Assembly: GCF_001720165.1 (NCBI RefSeq)
Contig: NZ_MCRI01000013.1
Span: 1-64,000, forward strand
DNA length: 64,000 nt
Direction of reading: 5' to 3'
Source: Methylophaga muralis
GTDB taxonomy: Bacteria; Pseudomonadota; Gammaproteobacteria; Nitrosococcales; Methylophagaceae
Shown here piece after piece: positions 56,100 to 64,000 of the stretch. Made by a program: the position numbers and the translations under genes. Numbering within the stretch: position 1 is the first letter of the stretch; the number at the start of each line of letters is the position of its first letter. The notes beneath the pieces were generated by a model, which made no database searches, was not told the DNA's origin, and worked only from the letters and a program-made list of their open reading frames with translations.

Positions 56100-58958
56100 T
56101 TGTCAGAATTAAGTTTTGCAGTTGGCCAACGTTGGGTCAGTAACAGCGAGGCCGAGTTAGGTCTGGGTATCATCACCGAAGTCACCGGTAGACGCATTGA
56201 AATTGCCTTTCCGGCAGCTGATGAACAGCGCAGTTATGCAGCAAATAATGCGCCTTTAAGTCGAGTCGATTATTCCGTTGGTGAACAAGTTAAAACACGT
56301 AACGGACAACAGTTCACCATCAGTGAAAAACATCCTTTAAATGGCTGTGTGATCTATCAGGGTGAAAGCGCTAACGGTGAAGCTATCAGCATTCATGAAA
56401 TGGATCTGGACAGTTATGTGCAGTTTAGTCAGGCCACAGATCGTTTATTTGCTGGCCAGATAGATAAAAATCGTCAGTTTCAATTGCGGCTGCGCACCCA
56501 TCAGTTTTCTCATCGTTTGCATCAATCGCCGGTATTTGGTCTGTTGGGTGCCAGAGTGCAATGTCTGCCGCATCAGTTTTATATCGCTTCACAAATGGCT
56601 AATTGTATTTCCACTCGTGTTTTATTGGCTGATGAAGTGGGTTTGGGTAAAACCATTGAAGCCGGTTTGATTATGCATCAGCAAATTCTGCAGGGTCGTG
56701 CCAGTCGGGTATTAGTGATTGTTCCCTCAGCACTGGTGCATCAGTGGCTGGTGGAAATGCTGCGCCGCTTTAATCTGGCGTTTACGGTAATTGATGCAGA
56801 GCGTTATGAAGCGCTGGTTGAATTGGACGAAGGCAATGCGTTTGATAGCGCCCAATTAGTATTAACCGATTTACAGACGCTGGAAGCGCATCCTGCAATG
56901 CAACACGATGTATTGCAGGCGAGCTGGGATATGTTGGTGGTGGATGAGGCGCATCATCTGCAGTGGCATGTTGAACAGAGCAGTGAAGGTTATCAACTGG
57001 TTGAAAAACTGGCTGGGCAGATCGCTTCGGTATTGTTGTTAACCGCCACGCCTGAACAATTGGGCATGGATAGCCACTTTGCCCGGCTGCGACTGCTGGA
57101 TCCGGATCGTTATTACGATTTGGATCTGTTTCGCGAGGAACAGCAGAAATATCAGCAGATAAGTCTATTGCTGGATCAACTGATGGCAGTTGAATCCGCC
57201 AGCGAGTTTGCTGCGAACAAAAGCTTAAACAAAGACTTGGCGGGCTATCTGGATAAAACGCTGCTGAAAGCGCTCAGTTCTGCAGACGAATTTGAAGCAT
57301 CACGTGAACAAGCCAAACAACAATTTCTCGATCAATTCGGCACCGGACGAATTTTATTCCGTAATACCCGCGATACTGTGAAAGGTTTTCCCGAGCGTCA
57401 GTTAACAACTTTTCCCCTGGATGCTCCAGAGTCGTTTTCACCGGAAAACAACAGCGAACTTACTCATCTGGTACAACCAGAAACGCTATTAGGCGAAAAC
57501 TGGCTGGAACTGGATCCACGAGTAGATTGGCTGATTGACTGGTTGAAACAACATCGCGGTGAAAAAACCTTATTAATCACTGCCAATGCTGAAACCGCAC
57601 AGCAGCTGGAATTACATCTGCGTTTGCAACATGGCGTGCGTAGCAGTGTTTTTCATGAACACATGACTTTGATTAACCGCGATCGCGCTGCGGCATTTTT
57701 TGCAGATGATGAAGAGGGCGCACAGATCCTGATCTGCTCGGAAATTGGCAGTGAAGGCCGAAACTTTCAGTTCTGTTCGTATTTAGTGTTGTTTGATCTG
57801 CCATTGAATCCGGATCTGTTGGAACAACGCATCGGCCGTCTGGATCGTATTGGTCAACGTAATACCGTTAATATCGTGCTGCCGTTTTATCAAAATACTG
57901 CTCAGCAATTATTACTGGACTGGTACCACCAAGGTTTAAATGCGTTTGAATCGGTATGCAAAACCGGCAGTGCGTTACGTGAGCAATTTGCCGAACGGCT
58001 TGAACAATGTTTGCAAGACCCAGCTGATAAAAAAGCCTTTGCCAAATTACTTAAAGACACACAAAAGGCAGAGCAGCAACTACGCGAAAATCTCAGCCAA
58101 GGTCGGGATCGACTGTTGACCATGAATTCTTATGATGAATTTGCTGCAAAAGAAATTCTGATGCAGGTAGATGAAGCCAGTAGTCCGCTTGAACTGGCAG
58201 ATTTTATGGATGATTTCTTTGATGCCTATGGCGTTGAACAGCAGGCCCATAGCGCTGACAGCATTATTCTGCAACGCGGTGATGAATTACGCAGTGATGA
58301 AATTGATTTGCCGGAAGACGGTCTGACGGCAACCTATCAACGCGCCCGGGCATTATCCCGCGAAGATATGGCCTTTTTGAGCTGGGAACATCCCTTGGTG
58401 TTATCGGCGATGGACGCAGTTATCAGTTCAGATCTCGGTAATACCGCATTTTGTCAGTTGAAAAGTAATCTGGTGCCAGCCGGCAGCCTGTTATTGGAAG
58501 TGGCATTTGTCATGCACTGTCCGGCACCAAAACAGTTTAATATCACCCGCTTTATACCTGAATCGTATCTGCGGCTCGTCATAGATGAGAAAGGGCGGCA
58601 ATTGGAAGACCAGTTGGCCGAACAGGATATGAACCAACTGGCAGGCCGGATCCCCAAACACACCGCGCAACAAATGGTGCAAGTGGCCCGCGAACGTATT
58701 GATTCACTGATTGATTCAAGCAAAAAAGTAGCCGTCAAACACCAAAAACATTTGATAGAACAAGCGATTGGTAGCATGACGCAGTTGACCGACAATGAAA
58801 TACAGCGATTGCAACATCTCGCTGAAAAAAACAGTCACATCAAACCAGCAGAAATTGAAGCGATGCAGGCCCAGCAGCAGCAACTGCAACAGTTTCTTCA
58901 ACATGCTGAGTTAAAATTGGATGCGTTACGTCTGATCATCGTGACAGAAGCGGAGTGA
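56100..58958 (+). CDS. rapA: RNA polymerase-associated protein RapA (Swi2/Snf2 ATPase)
   Basis: Recycles RNA polymerase from post-termination complexes using ATP. 952 aa (E. coli 968) from a TTG with CAGG upstream; the N-terminus aligns with E. coli RapA at FAVGQRWVSNSEAELGLG. Tudor-like N-terminal domains, then the Snf2 core with ADEVGLGKTIEAGLIMHQQ (Walker A), VVDEAHHLQW (DEAH), LLLTATPEQLGMDSHFARLRLLDPDRY and the helicase C domain with IGSEGRNFQF and RIGRLDRIGQ. The C-terminal RapA-specific domain is complete. Confidence 0.97.
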   Translation: MSELSFAVGQRWVSNSEAELGLGIITEVTGRRIEIAFPAADEQRSYAANNAPLSRVDYSVGEQVKTRNGQQFTISEKHPLNGCVIYQGESANGEAISIHEMDLDSYVQFSQATDRLFAGQIDKNRQFQLRLRTHQFSHRLHQSPVFGLLGARVQCLPHQFYIASQMANCISTRVLLADEVGLGKTIEAGLIMHQQILQGRASRVLVIVPSALVHQWLVEMLRRFNLAFTVIDAERYEALVELDEGNAFDSAQLVLTDLQTLEAHPAMQHDVLQASWDMLVVDEAHHLQWHVEQSSEGYQLVEKLAGQIASVLLLTATPEQLGMDSHFARLRLLDPDRYYDLDLFREEQQKYQQISLLLDQLMAVESASEFAANKSLNKDLAGYLDKTLLKALSSADEFEASREQAKQQFLDQFGTGRILFRNTRDTVKGFPERQLTTFPLDAPESFSPENNSELTHLVQPETLLGENWLELDPRVDWLIDWLKQHRGEKTLLITANAETAQQLELHLRLQHGVRSSVFHEHMTLINRDRAAAFFADDEEGAQILICSEIGSEGRNFQFCSYLVLFDLPLNPDLLEQRIGRLDRIGQRNTVNIVLPFYQNTAQQLLLDWYHQGLNAFESVCKTGSALREQFAERLEQCLQDPADKKAFAKLLKDTQKAEQQLRENLSQGRDRLLTMNSYDEFAAKEILMQVDEASSPLELADFMDDFFDAYGVEQQAHSADSIILQRGDELRSDEIDLPEDGLTATYQRARALSREDMAFLSWEHPLVLSAMDAVISSDLGNTAFCQLKSNLVPAGSLLLEVAFVMHCPAPKQFNITRFIPESYLRLVIDEKGRQLEDQLAEQDMNQLAGRIPKHTAQQMVQVARERIDSLIDSSKKVAVKHQKHLIEQAIGSMTQLTDNEIQRLQHLAEKNSHIKPAEIEAMQAQQQQLQQFLQHAELKLDALRLIIVTEAE

Positions 58959-58999
58959 TCTGCCAAAGTCACGGGTGATAATTACTTCGGAGTAGGGTT

Positions 59000-60232
59000 T
59001 TGATTAAACGTTTGTTACCACCCTTGCTGGTAGTGGCATTAGCCATCGTGATATTCAGCACCTTAATCAGTACCCGCCCGCAAGCTCCTACCCAGGATCG
59101 TCCGTCTCAAGCGGTATTGGTGGACACCCAGCGAATAGATTTTGCAGATTTATCGCCGACCTTAACTCTCTATGGCCGTCTTGAAGCGCCGCAGATGGCT
59201 AATCTTCGAGCGGCAGTTACTGCGGATGTCCTTGAAGTGCATGTATTTGATGGGCAACAGGTCAAACAAGGTGATGTGTTAATTGAACTGGATCCTCAAG
59301 AAGCTCAATTAGCATTAGATCAAGCAGCAGCAGAGCTGGCATTGATTGATGCCCAGATTGCTGCTGAACAGTCTCAACTTAAACGTAATGAAGCCTTATT
59401 AAGCACGCAGCAGCAGTTGGTGGACTTAGCAAAAGCTGCCGTAAACCGTGCGGAAAAATTACAACAAAGCCAGTTGAGTTCGCAGGCTTTATTGGATGAA
59501 TCTATCTCGCTGCAACAGCAGCAAAATCTCACACTTAAACAACGTCAATTTGATATTCAGGATCATCCGATCCGCATTGCCGAGCTCAATGCCCGACGTC
59601 AGCAAGCGCAAGCACAATTAAATCGTGCTGAACTGGATCTCAGCCGTACAGTTATCACCGCACCGTTCGATGGTCGAATCAGCAGCCGACAGATTGCCAA
59701 AGGCGATAGGGTGCAGATCGGTGATGCCTTGATGACACTTTATGATATGCAGCAATTGGAATTACGCGCCTCCATTTCACAGCGCTATCTGGTGGATATT
59801 TACCCGGTGCTGGAAAAACAAAGTTTGAATGCGACGGCGCAAATTGCCGGACAACAATACCAATTTGAATTACAACGCCTTGCTGGCGAAGTGAATGCCA
59901 ATGTTGCCGGACGTGATGGACTGTTTCGTCTTAAAGGCGAGCCTGGTCCATTAGCCGTGGGTGAATTTGTCAGCGTGCAACTCACTTTACCGCAACGGGG
60001 GAACAGTATCGCAATTCCTTACAGTGCCTTATATGGTCTGGATCGGGTTTATCGGGTTCGTGATAATCGTCTCGAAGCGGTTCAGGTCAGCAAAATAGGT
60101 GATTATTCGGATCAGGATGGTAAAAGCCGTCTGCTTATTCAAAGTCAGGATTTACAACAGGGCGATATCATTATTACCACTCAATTACCTAATGCCATCA
60201 ATGGTTTAGCGGTGAGTGTCAAAGGTGAATAA
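59000..60232 (+). CDS. RND efflux periplasmic adaptor (membrane fusion protein)
   Basis: 410 aa from a TTG preceded by GGAG. One N-terminal membrane anchor or uncleaved signal (about 5-22). The two halves of the lipoyl/barrel-sandwich motif (VTADVLEVHVFDGQQVKQGDVLIELDPQ and VITAPFDGRISSRQIAKGDRV) flank a long alpha-helical hairpin of about 130 residues rich in Gln, which contacts the outer membrane channel. Beta-barrel and membrane-proximal domains follow. It overlaps the permease gene by 17 nt. Substrate unknown. Confidence 0.93.
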   Translation: MIKRLLPPLLVVALAIVIFSTLISTRPQAPTQDRPSQAVLVDTQRIDFADLSPTLTLYGRLEAPQMANLRAAVTADVLEVHVFDGQQVKQGDVLIELDPQEAQLALDQAAAELALIDAQIAAEQSQLKRNEALLSTQQQLVDLAKAAVNRAEKLQQSQLSSQALLDESISLQQQQNLTLKQRQFDIQDHPIRIAELNARRQQAQAQLNRAELDLSRTVITAPFDGRISSRQIAKGDRVQIGDALMTLYDMQQLELRASISQRYLVDIYPVLEKQSLNATAQIAGQQYQFELQRLAGEVNANVAGRDGLFRLKGEPGPLAVGEFVSVQLTLPQRGNSIAIPYSALYGLDRVYRVRDNRLEAVQVSKIGDYSDQDGKSRLLIQSQDLQQGDIIITTQLPNAINGLAVSVKGE

Positions 60233-63200
60233 TACGGTGCGACGCGACTTTATCGGCATCTTTGCTCAACATCGTGTTGCCGCAAATTTGCTGATGTTGG
60301 TAATGGTGCTCGCCGGAATTCTGTCGTTAAATCGTATTAATACGCAGTTTTTTCCGACTTTTGCTTTGGATATCATCACCGTGCGTATCGAATGGCGTGG
60401 TGCCAGTGCCGAAGACGTAGCAGAGTCGATCACCCGCCAGGTAGAACAGGAATTACGTAGTGTCGATTATGTAAAGAAAATGACCTCAACCTCCTCTTAC
60501 GGTATGTCGCTGGTCACCATTGAGTTCATTGAAAAAAGTGATATGGGTCAGGCACTGGATCAGGTCAAAGACCGTATCGCTCAGATCCGTAATTTACCTA
60601 CCGATAGTGAAGAACCTGAAGTCTCCCTGGTTACCAATTATGAAAGTGTGGCGCGAATCCTGATTACCAGTGAAACAGGTGACTTAGCTTCGCTACGTTA
60701 CCTTGCTCATGATATAGAGCATGAACTGCTGGATCGCGGCATTTCCCGAATTAATATCAGCGGCCTGCCGCTAGAAGAAATTGCCATTCAACTGGATAAA
60801 TCCAAATTAGAGGCCTTAGGGCTGGATCTGGATCAGGTTGCTGATCGTATTGCTCAACTCAGTCAGGATTTGCCAGCCGGTGAGATTGGTAATGATGAAA
60901 GCACACGACAGATCCGTAGTCTGGATCAAGGACGAGGTGTGCAGGCATTTGCCGATTTTGCCTTGCAGTCAGACTTTGCCAGTGGCTTAGTCAAACTGGA
61001 AGATGTGGCCACCATTGAACGAAGGCCATTACGCAAACAGATGAGCTTGTTTTACCAAGGGCAACCCGCCATTGAACTGGAACTGCAACGCACTGAAAAT
61101 GCCGATTCGTTGAAAAGCGCGCGTATTCTTGAAAAATGGCTGGATGAAAAAACCGGTAGTTTGCCTGAAGGCGTAAAGCTGAAAGTCTATGACGCCAGTT
61201 GGCAGCTCATCAAAGAACGCATCAATTTACTGCTGAAAAATGGTCTGGGCGGTTTGTTTCTGGTGCTGGGCATTCTGTTTTTGTTTTTGCATGGTCGGGT
61301 GGCATTCTGGGTAGCGGTTGGTATTCCGGTGTCGTTTATGGCGGCTTTAGCCGTGTTATATGCGTTGGGCGGCAGTATTAATATGATTAGCTTGTTCGGG
61401 CTGATTATGTCGCTAGGCATTATCGTTGACGATGCGATCGTGGTCGGCGAGGACGCGTTTGCCCATTATCAGAGTGGCGAGCCTTCTCTCACAGCGTCAG
61501 AGGGTGGAGCCAGGCGTATGTTGGCACCGATTCTGTCATCTTCGCTGACCACTATTTCATCATTTATTCCGTTGATGCTGATAAGTGGAGTGATAGGCAA
61601 TATTCTGTTCGATATTCCGTTTGTAGTGATCTGCGTGATTATCGCTTCGTTGATTGAGTGTTTTCTGATTCTTCCCGGACACTTACGCCATAGTTTTCAC
61701 AATATTCATCACGCTAAGCCCTCGGCAATTCGATCCCGGTTAGACAATGCCTTTAATTATCTGCGTGATGATTTATTCCGACCATTGGTGACGCAGGCGG
61801 TGAAAAACCGCGGTTTAACCGTCAGTGTGGCGATGGCCTTGTTGATAATCAGTTTTGGTCTATTAGCCGGCGGACGCATTGCCTTTAATTTTTTCCCGTC
61901 ACCAGAAGGCACCACGGTGTTAGCCAATGCGCGATTTGTCGCTGGCACACCGCGCAGTGAAGTCGATAAATTTCTACAACATATTTCCGCCACATTAGAG
62001 CAGACCGATCAGCAATGGGAACAACCTCTAGTTGATGTGGCAACCAGTAAGTTGGGTGCTGCGGGAACAGCAGGTGGAATGTCCGAATCTCAGATTGATG
62101 ATCGATTTGCTTCAATGCAGGTAGAGCTGACTTCTCCCGATCAGCGTGATGTGCGTAATCAAACCTTTATTAATGCCTGGCGCGAGAAGATTGTGCTGCC
62201 AGCCGGTATCGAGACTTTTACCATTTCTGAACGTCGTGGCGGGCCGCCGGGTAGTGATATTGATATCCGTTTGACAGGTGGCAATACCGATATTCTGAAA
62301 GCCGCCGCCAAAGAAGTGATTGAAGCCTTGCAACGTTATCCCGGCGTTAGTGCTATTGAAGATGATCTGCCTTATGGACAGTCGCAGTTGATTTACCGAC
62401 TGAAGGATCAGGGTAAGGTGCTGGGATTAACGGTAGAAGATGTCGGCAGGCAGCTAAGAGCAGCTTATGACGGACGACTGGTGCAGATCTTCCAGGACGG
62501 TGATGATGAAGTTGAAGTACGGGTGATGTTACCGGATATTCAGCGTAATACTCAGGCATCACTGGATGCATTTATGATTCGTTTACCCGATGGTGGTAGT
62601 GTGCCACTTGAATCGGTAGTGCACTTTGATGCAAGGCGCGGCTTTGATGTGTTGCGTCATACCGATACTCGTCTGGCAGTGCATGTGACGGCTACCGTTG
62701 ATAGTCTGGTCACCAACAACAATACGATTTTGGCTGATTTACAATCGGAGTTTTTACCTGATCTGACCTCTCGTTATGGCATTCAGGTTGTGTTTGAGGG
62801 CAGGGCGGAAGAGCAGGCCGATACCATTGGTGATATGAAACAAGGCGTTCTGCTGGCGTTTGCATTAATCTACATTATTCTTGCCTGGGTATTTGCTTCT
62901 TATGGTTGGCCATTGGTGGTGATGACTGCAATACCATTTGGTTTGATCGGTGCGTTGGTAGGTCATTGGTTATTAGGCATCGATCTGACCATTTTGTCGT
63001 TATTTGGCATTTTTGGTCTGTCGGGCATTGTGGTTAACAATGCGATTATCCTGGTCACCTTTTTCAAAAATTTACGTCAAAAAGGTCTCGATACGCAAAA
63101 TGCCATTATCGAAGCATCGGTATTACGGTTGAGAGCAGTGTTACTGACATCACTCACCACGATCGGTGGCTTGACGCCTTTATTATTTGAAACCTCACCG

Positions 63201-63359
63201 CAGGCACAGTTTTTAATTCCGATGGCCGTTTCTATTTCATTCGGTCTGATGTTTGCCACTATATTAGTGTTGCTGGTAATTCCGGCCTTATTGTCTTTCC
63301 ATGAGAGTATTGCTGACTATATGGCTAATCTTCGTTCCGGCAAACCACAACCAGAATAA
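60216..63359 (+). CDS. RND efflux transporter permease (AcrB/HAE-1 superfamily)
   Basis: 1047 aa, full length, with 12 predicted membrane helices and two large periplasmic loops after TM1 and TM7. TM4 carries the proton-relay pair in GIIVDDAIVVGEDAF. NRINTQFFPTFALDIITV after TM1 and IVVNNAIILVTFF in TM10 are typical. GTGs at 60216 and 60225 are both possible starts, inside the adaptor gene. The sequence lies nearer the poorly characterised RND permeases found with short adaptors than AcrB itself; heavy-metal CusA motifs are absent. Confidence 0.95.
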   Translation: MSKVNNTVRRDFIGIFAQHRVAANLLMLVMVLAGILSLNRINTQFFPTFALDIITVRIEWRGASAEDVAESITRQVEQELRSVDYVKKMTSTSSYGMSLVTIEFIEKSDMGQALDQVKDRIAQIRNLPTDSEEPEVSLVTNYESVARILITSETGDLASLRYLAHDIEHELLDRGISRINISGLPLEEIAIQLDKSKLEALGLDLDQVADRIAQLSQDLPAGEIGNDESTRQIRSLDQGRGVQAFADFALQSDFASGLVKLEDVATIERRPLRKQMSLFYQGQPAIELELQRTENADSLKSARILEKWLDEKTGSLPEGVKLKVYDASWQLIKERINLLLKNGLGGLFLVLGILFLFLHGRVAFWVAVGIPVSFMAALAVLYALGGSINMISLFGLIMSLGIIVDDAIVVGEDAFAHYQSGEPSLTASEGGARRMLAPILSSSLTTISSFIPLMLISGVIGNILFDIPFVVICVIIASLIECFLILPGHLRHSFHNIHHAKPSAIRSRLDNAFNYLRDDLFRPLVTQAVKNRGLTVSVAMALLIISFGLLAGGRIAFNFFPSPEGTTVLANARFVAGTPRSEVDKFLQHISATLEQTDQQWEQPLVDVATSKLGAAGTAGGMSESQIDDRFASMQVELTSPDQRDVRNQTFINAWREKIVLPAGIETFTISERRGGPPGSDIDIRLTGGNTDILKAAAKEVIEALQRYPGVSAIEDDLPYGQSQLIYRLKDQGKVLGLTVEDVGRQLRAAYDGRLVQIFQDGDDEVEVRVMLPDIQRNTQASLDAFMIRLPDGGSVPLESVVHFDARRGFDVLRHTDTRLAVHVTATVDSLVTNNNTILADLQSEFLPDLTSRYGIQVVFEGRAEEQADTIGDMKQGVLLAFALIYIILAWVFASYGWPLVVMTAIPFGLIGALVGHWLLGIDLTILSLFGIFGLSGIVVNNAIILVTFFKNLRQKGLDTQNAIIEASVLRLRAVLLTSLTTIGGLTPLLFETSPQAQFLIPMAVSISFGLMFATILVLLVIPALLSFHESIADYMANLRSGKPQPE

Positions 63360-63369
63360 GGATAGAGCG

Positions 63370-64000
63370 ATGAAGCGACATGTTGTTGGTTTAATGATTT
63401 GGCTTGCTGTGAGTGGTGTCAGTGTGGCTGATGAGGCTGCTCCGGTCACCTTGAAAACGCTGACAGATTATGTATTTACTCATCATCCGGCACGCCAGGC
63501 AGAAGCCAGTATGGATGCGTTGGCCGAGAGTCGTTTAGCCTTGGCAGGGCAACTATTTGCTGAGCCGTTAAGTTTATCGGTGAATCATTTTAATGATGTG
63601 ATTGGCAGTGGCGATGGATTACAGGAATGGGAAAGTGCGATAGAGATGCCCATCTGGCTGCCTGGAGAGAAACGCCAGCAACAAAATCTGTCACGTCATC
63701 TTGCTGCAGAAGTTCCGTATTATCAGCAACGTATCCGTTTAGATGCGTCGGCTCAGGTGAGAGAACATGTCTGGGAGGTGATGCTCTCTGCAGCTAAAGT
63801 TCGTCATGCCGAAGTGTTGCAGGAAAACTCAGAGAATTTACTGAAAGACGTAAAAAGTCGAGTTGAGGGCGGTGATTTAGCTGATTCCGAAGCTTTACTG
63901 GCCCAAACGCATTATCTGGAAATGCAGTCACAACTTGCCTCGGCCAAACTGGATTTGCAACAAAGCCTAAACCAATACCAATACCTGACCGGGCAGCAAG
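63370..64000 (+). CDS. TolC-family outer membrane efflux channel, 3' partial
   Basis: Starts at the ATG at 63370, 10 bp after the permease stop, and runs off the window with 210 aa visible. Signal peptide about 1-20 (VSVA/DEAA). The following LKTLTDYVFTHHPARQAEASMDALAESRLALAGQ and the long heptad-like helices (VREHVWEVMLSAAKVRHAEVLQ, GDLADSEALLAQTHYLEMQSQLASAKLDLQQS) match the first repeat of outer membrane efflux proteins. It completes the tripartite RND operon. Confidence 0.88.
   Translation, partial: MKRHVVGLMIWLAVSGVSVADEAAPVTLKTLTDYVFTHHPARQAEASMDALAESRLALAGQLFAEPLSLSVNHFNDVIGSGDGLQEWESAIEMPIWLPGEKRQQQNLSRHLAAEVPYYQQRIRLDASAQVREHVWEVMLSAAKVRHAEVLQENSENLLKDVKSRVEGGDLADSEALLAQTHYLEMQSQLASAKLDLQQSLNQYQYLTGQQ

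Overview
The window looks like a chromosomal segment of a moderately low-GC gammaproteobacterium. The gene families (TamA/TamB, ZipA, HrpA, RapA, DarP, YcgN, fused RlmKL, DksA) are typical of that class. The mix of genes is compatible with a methylotroph of the Methylophaga type, but that genus call is inference from gene content. Coding density is high, many neighbours overlap by 1-17 nt, and I see no phage, insertion sequence, integron or CRISPR array.

Layout. 1-3.3 kb: the 3' part of a large PAS/GAF/GGDEF/EAL protein with a broken EAL end. 3.5-4.8 kb: tRNA-Ser(UGA) with promoter and terminator, a YccA/BI-1 membrane protein and a DUF2892 protein. 4.8-7.1 kb: moaA-fdhD-GNAT, for molybdenum cofactor and formate dehydrogenase maturation. 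7.1-9.9 kb: acs-hslR-mazG' on the minus strand. 10-12.7 kb: an aldehyde dehydrogenase divergent from an AraC-type regulator, with three ACTTGACT repeats between them. 12.8-18.6 kb: tamA-tamB. 18.7-21.8 kb: dksA, divergent from a CbbY-like phosphatase, an aminotransferase and a methyltransferase. 21.9-25.6 kb: opgG-opgH. 25.8-28.2 kb: a Bfd-like ferredoxin facing a FecA-like TonB receptor. 28.5-30.9 kb: queF, an FGGY kinase and cysZ. 31-35.7 kb: zipA-ligA-trpD2-yjbQ-darP. 35.7-38.5 kb: a cytochrome c and a PepSY/PhoP/PhoQ-like operon. 38.8-45.3 kb: hrpA, a DUF481 barrel, a pentapeptide-repeat protein, a nitroreductase and yhbY. 45.3-50.4 kb: rlmKL, then ppk1 with an orphan parA behind a probable PhoB box. 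50.5-55.4 kb: a set of poorly characterised genes (DUF6231-like, ycgN, an HTH/HGG zinc protein, a DUF4388-like protein), then an M18 aminopeptidase, DUF445 and a methyltransferase. 55.4-64 kb: yigZ, rapA and a tripartite RND efflux operon cut by the window end.

Most of the window is ordinary core genome. The main points are: (i) three conserved genes (EAL protein, nitroreductase, ppk1) each need one extra G/C in a two-base G or C run to restore the frame, which suggests sequence error rather than three real pseudogenes; (ii) a clear Pho-box-like site before ppk1-parA; (iii) a 21-bp-period direct repeat at the aldehyde dehydrogenase/AraC promoter region; (iv) divergent start codons overlapping in one CATG; (v) a small ycgN/HTH-HGG/DUF4388-like operon of unknown function. 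I did not find a convincing new multi-gene system.
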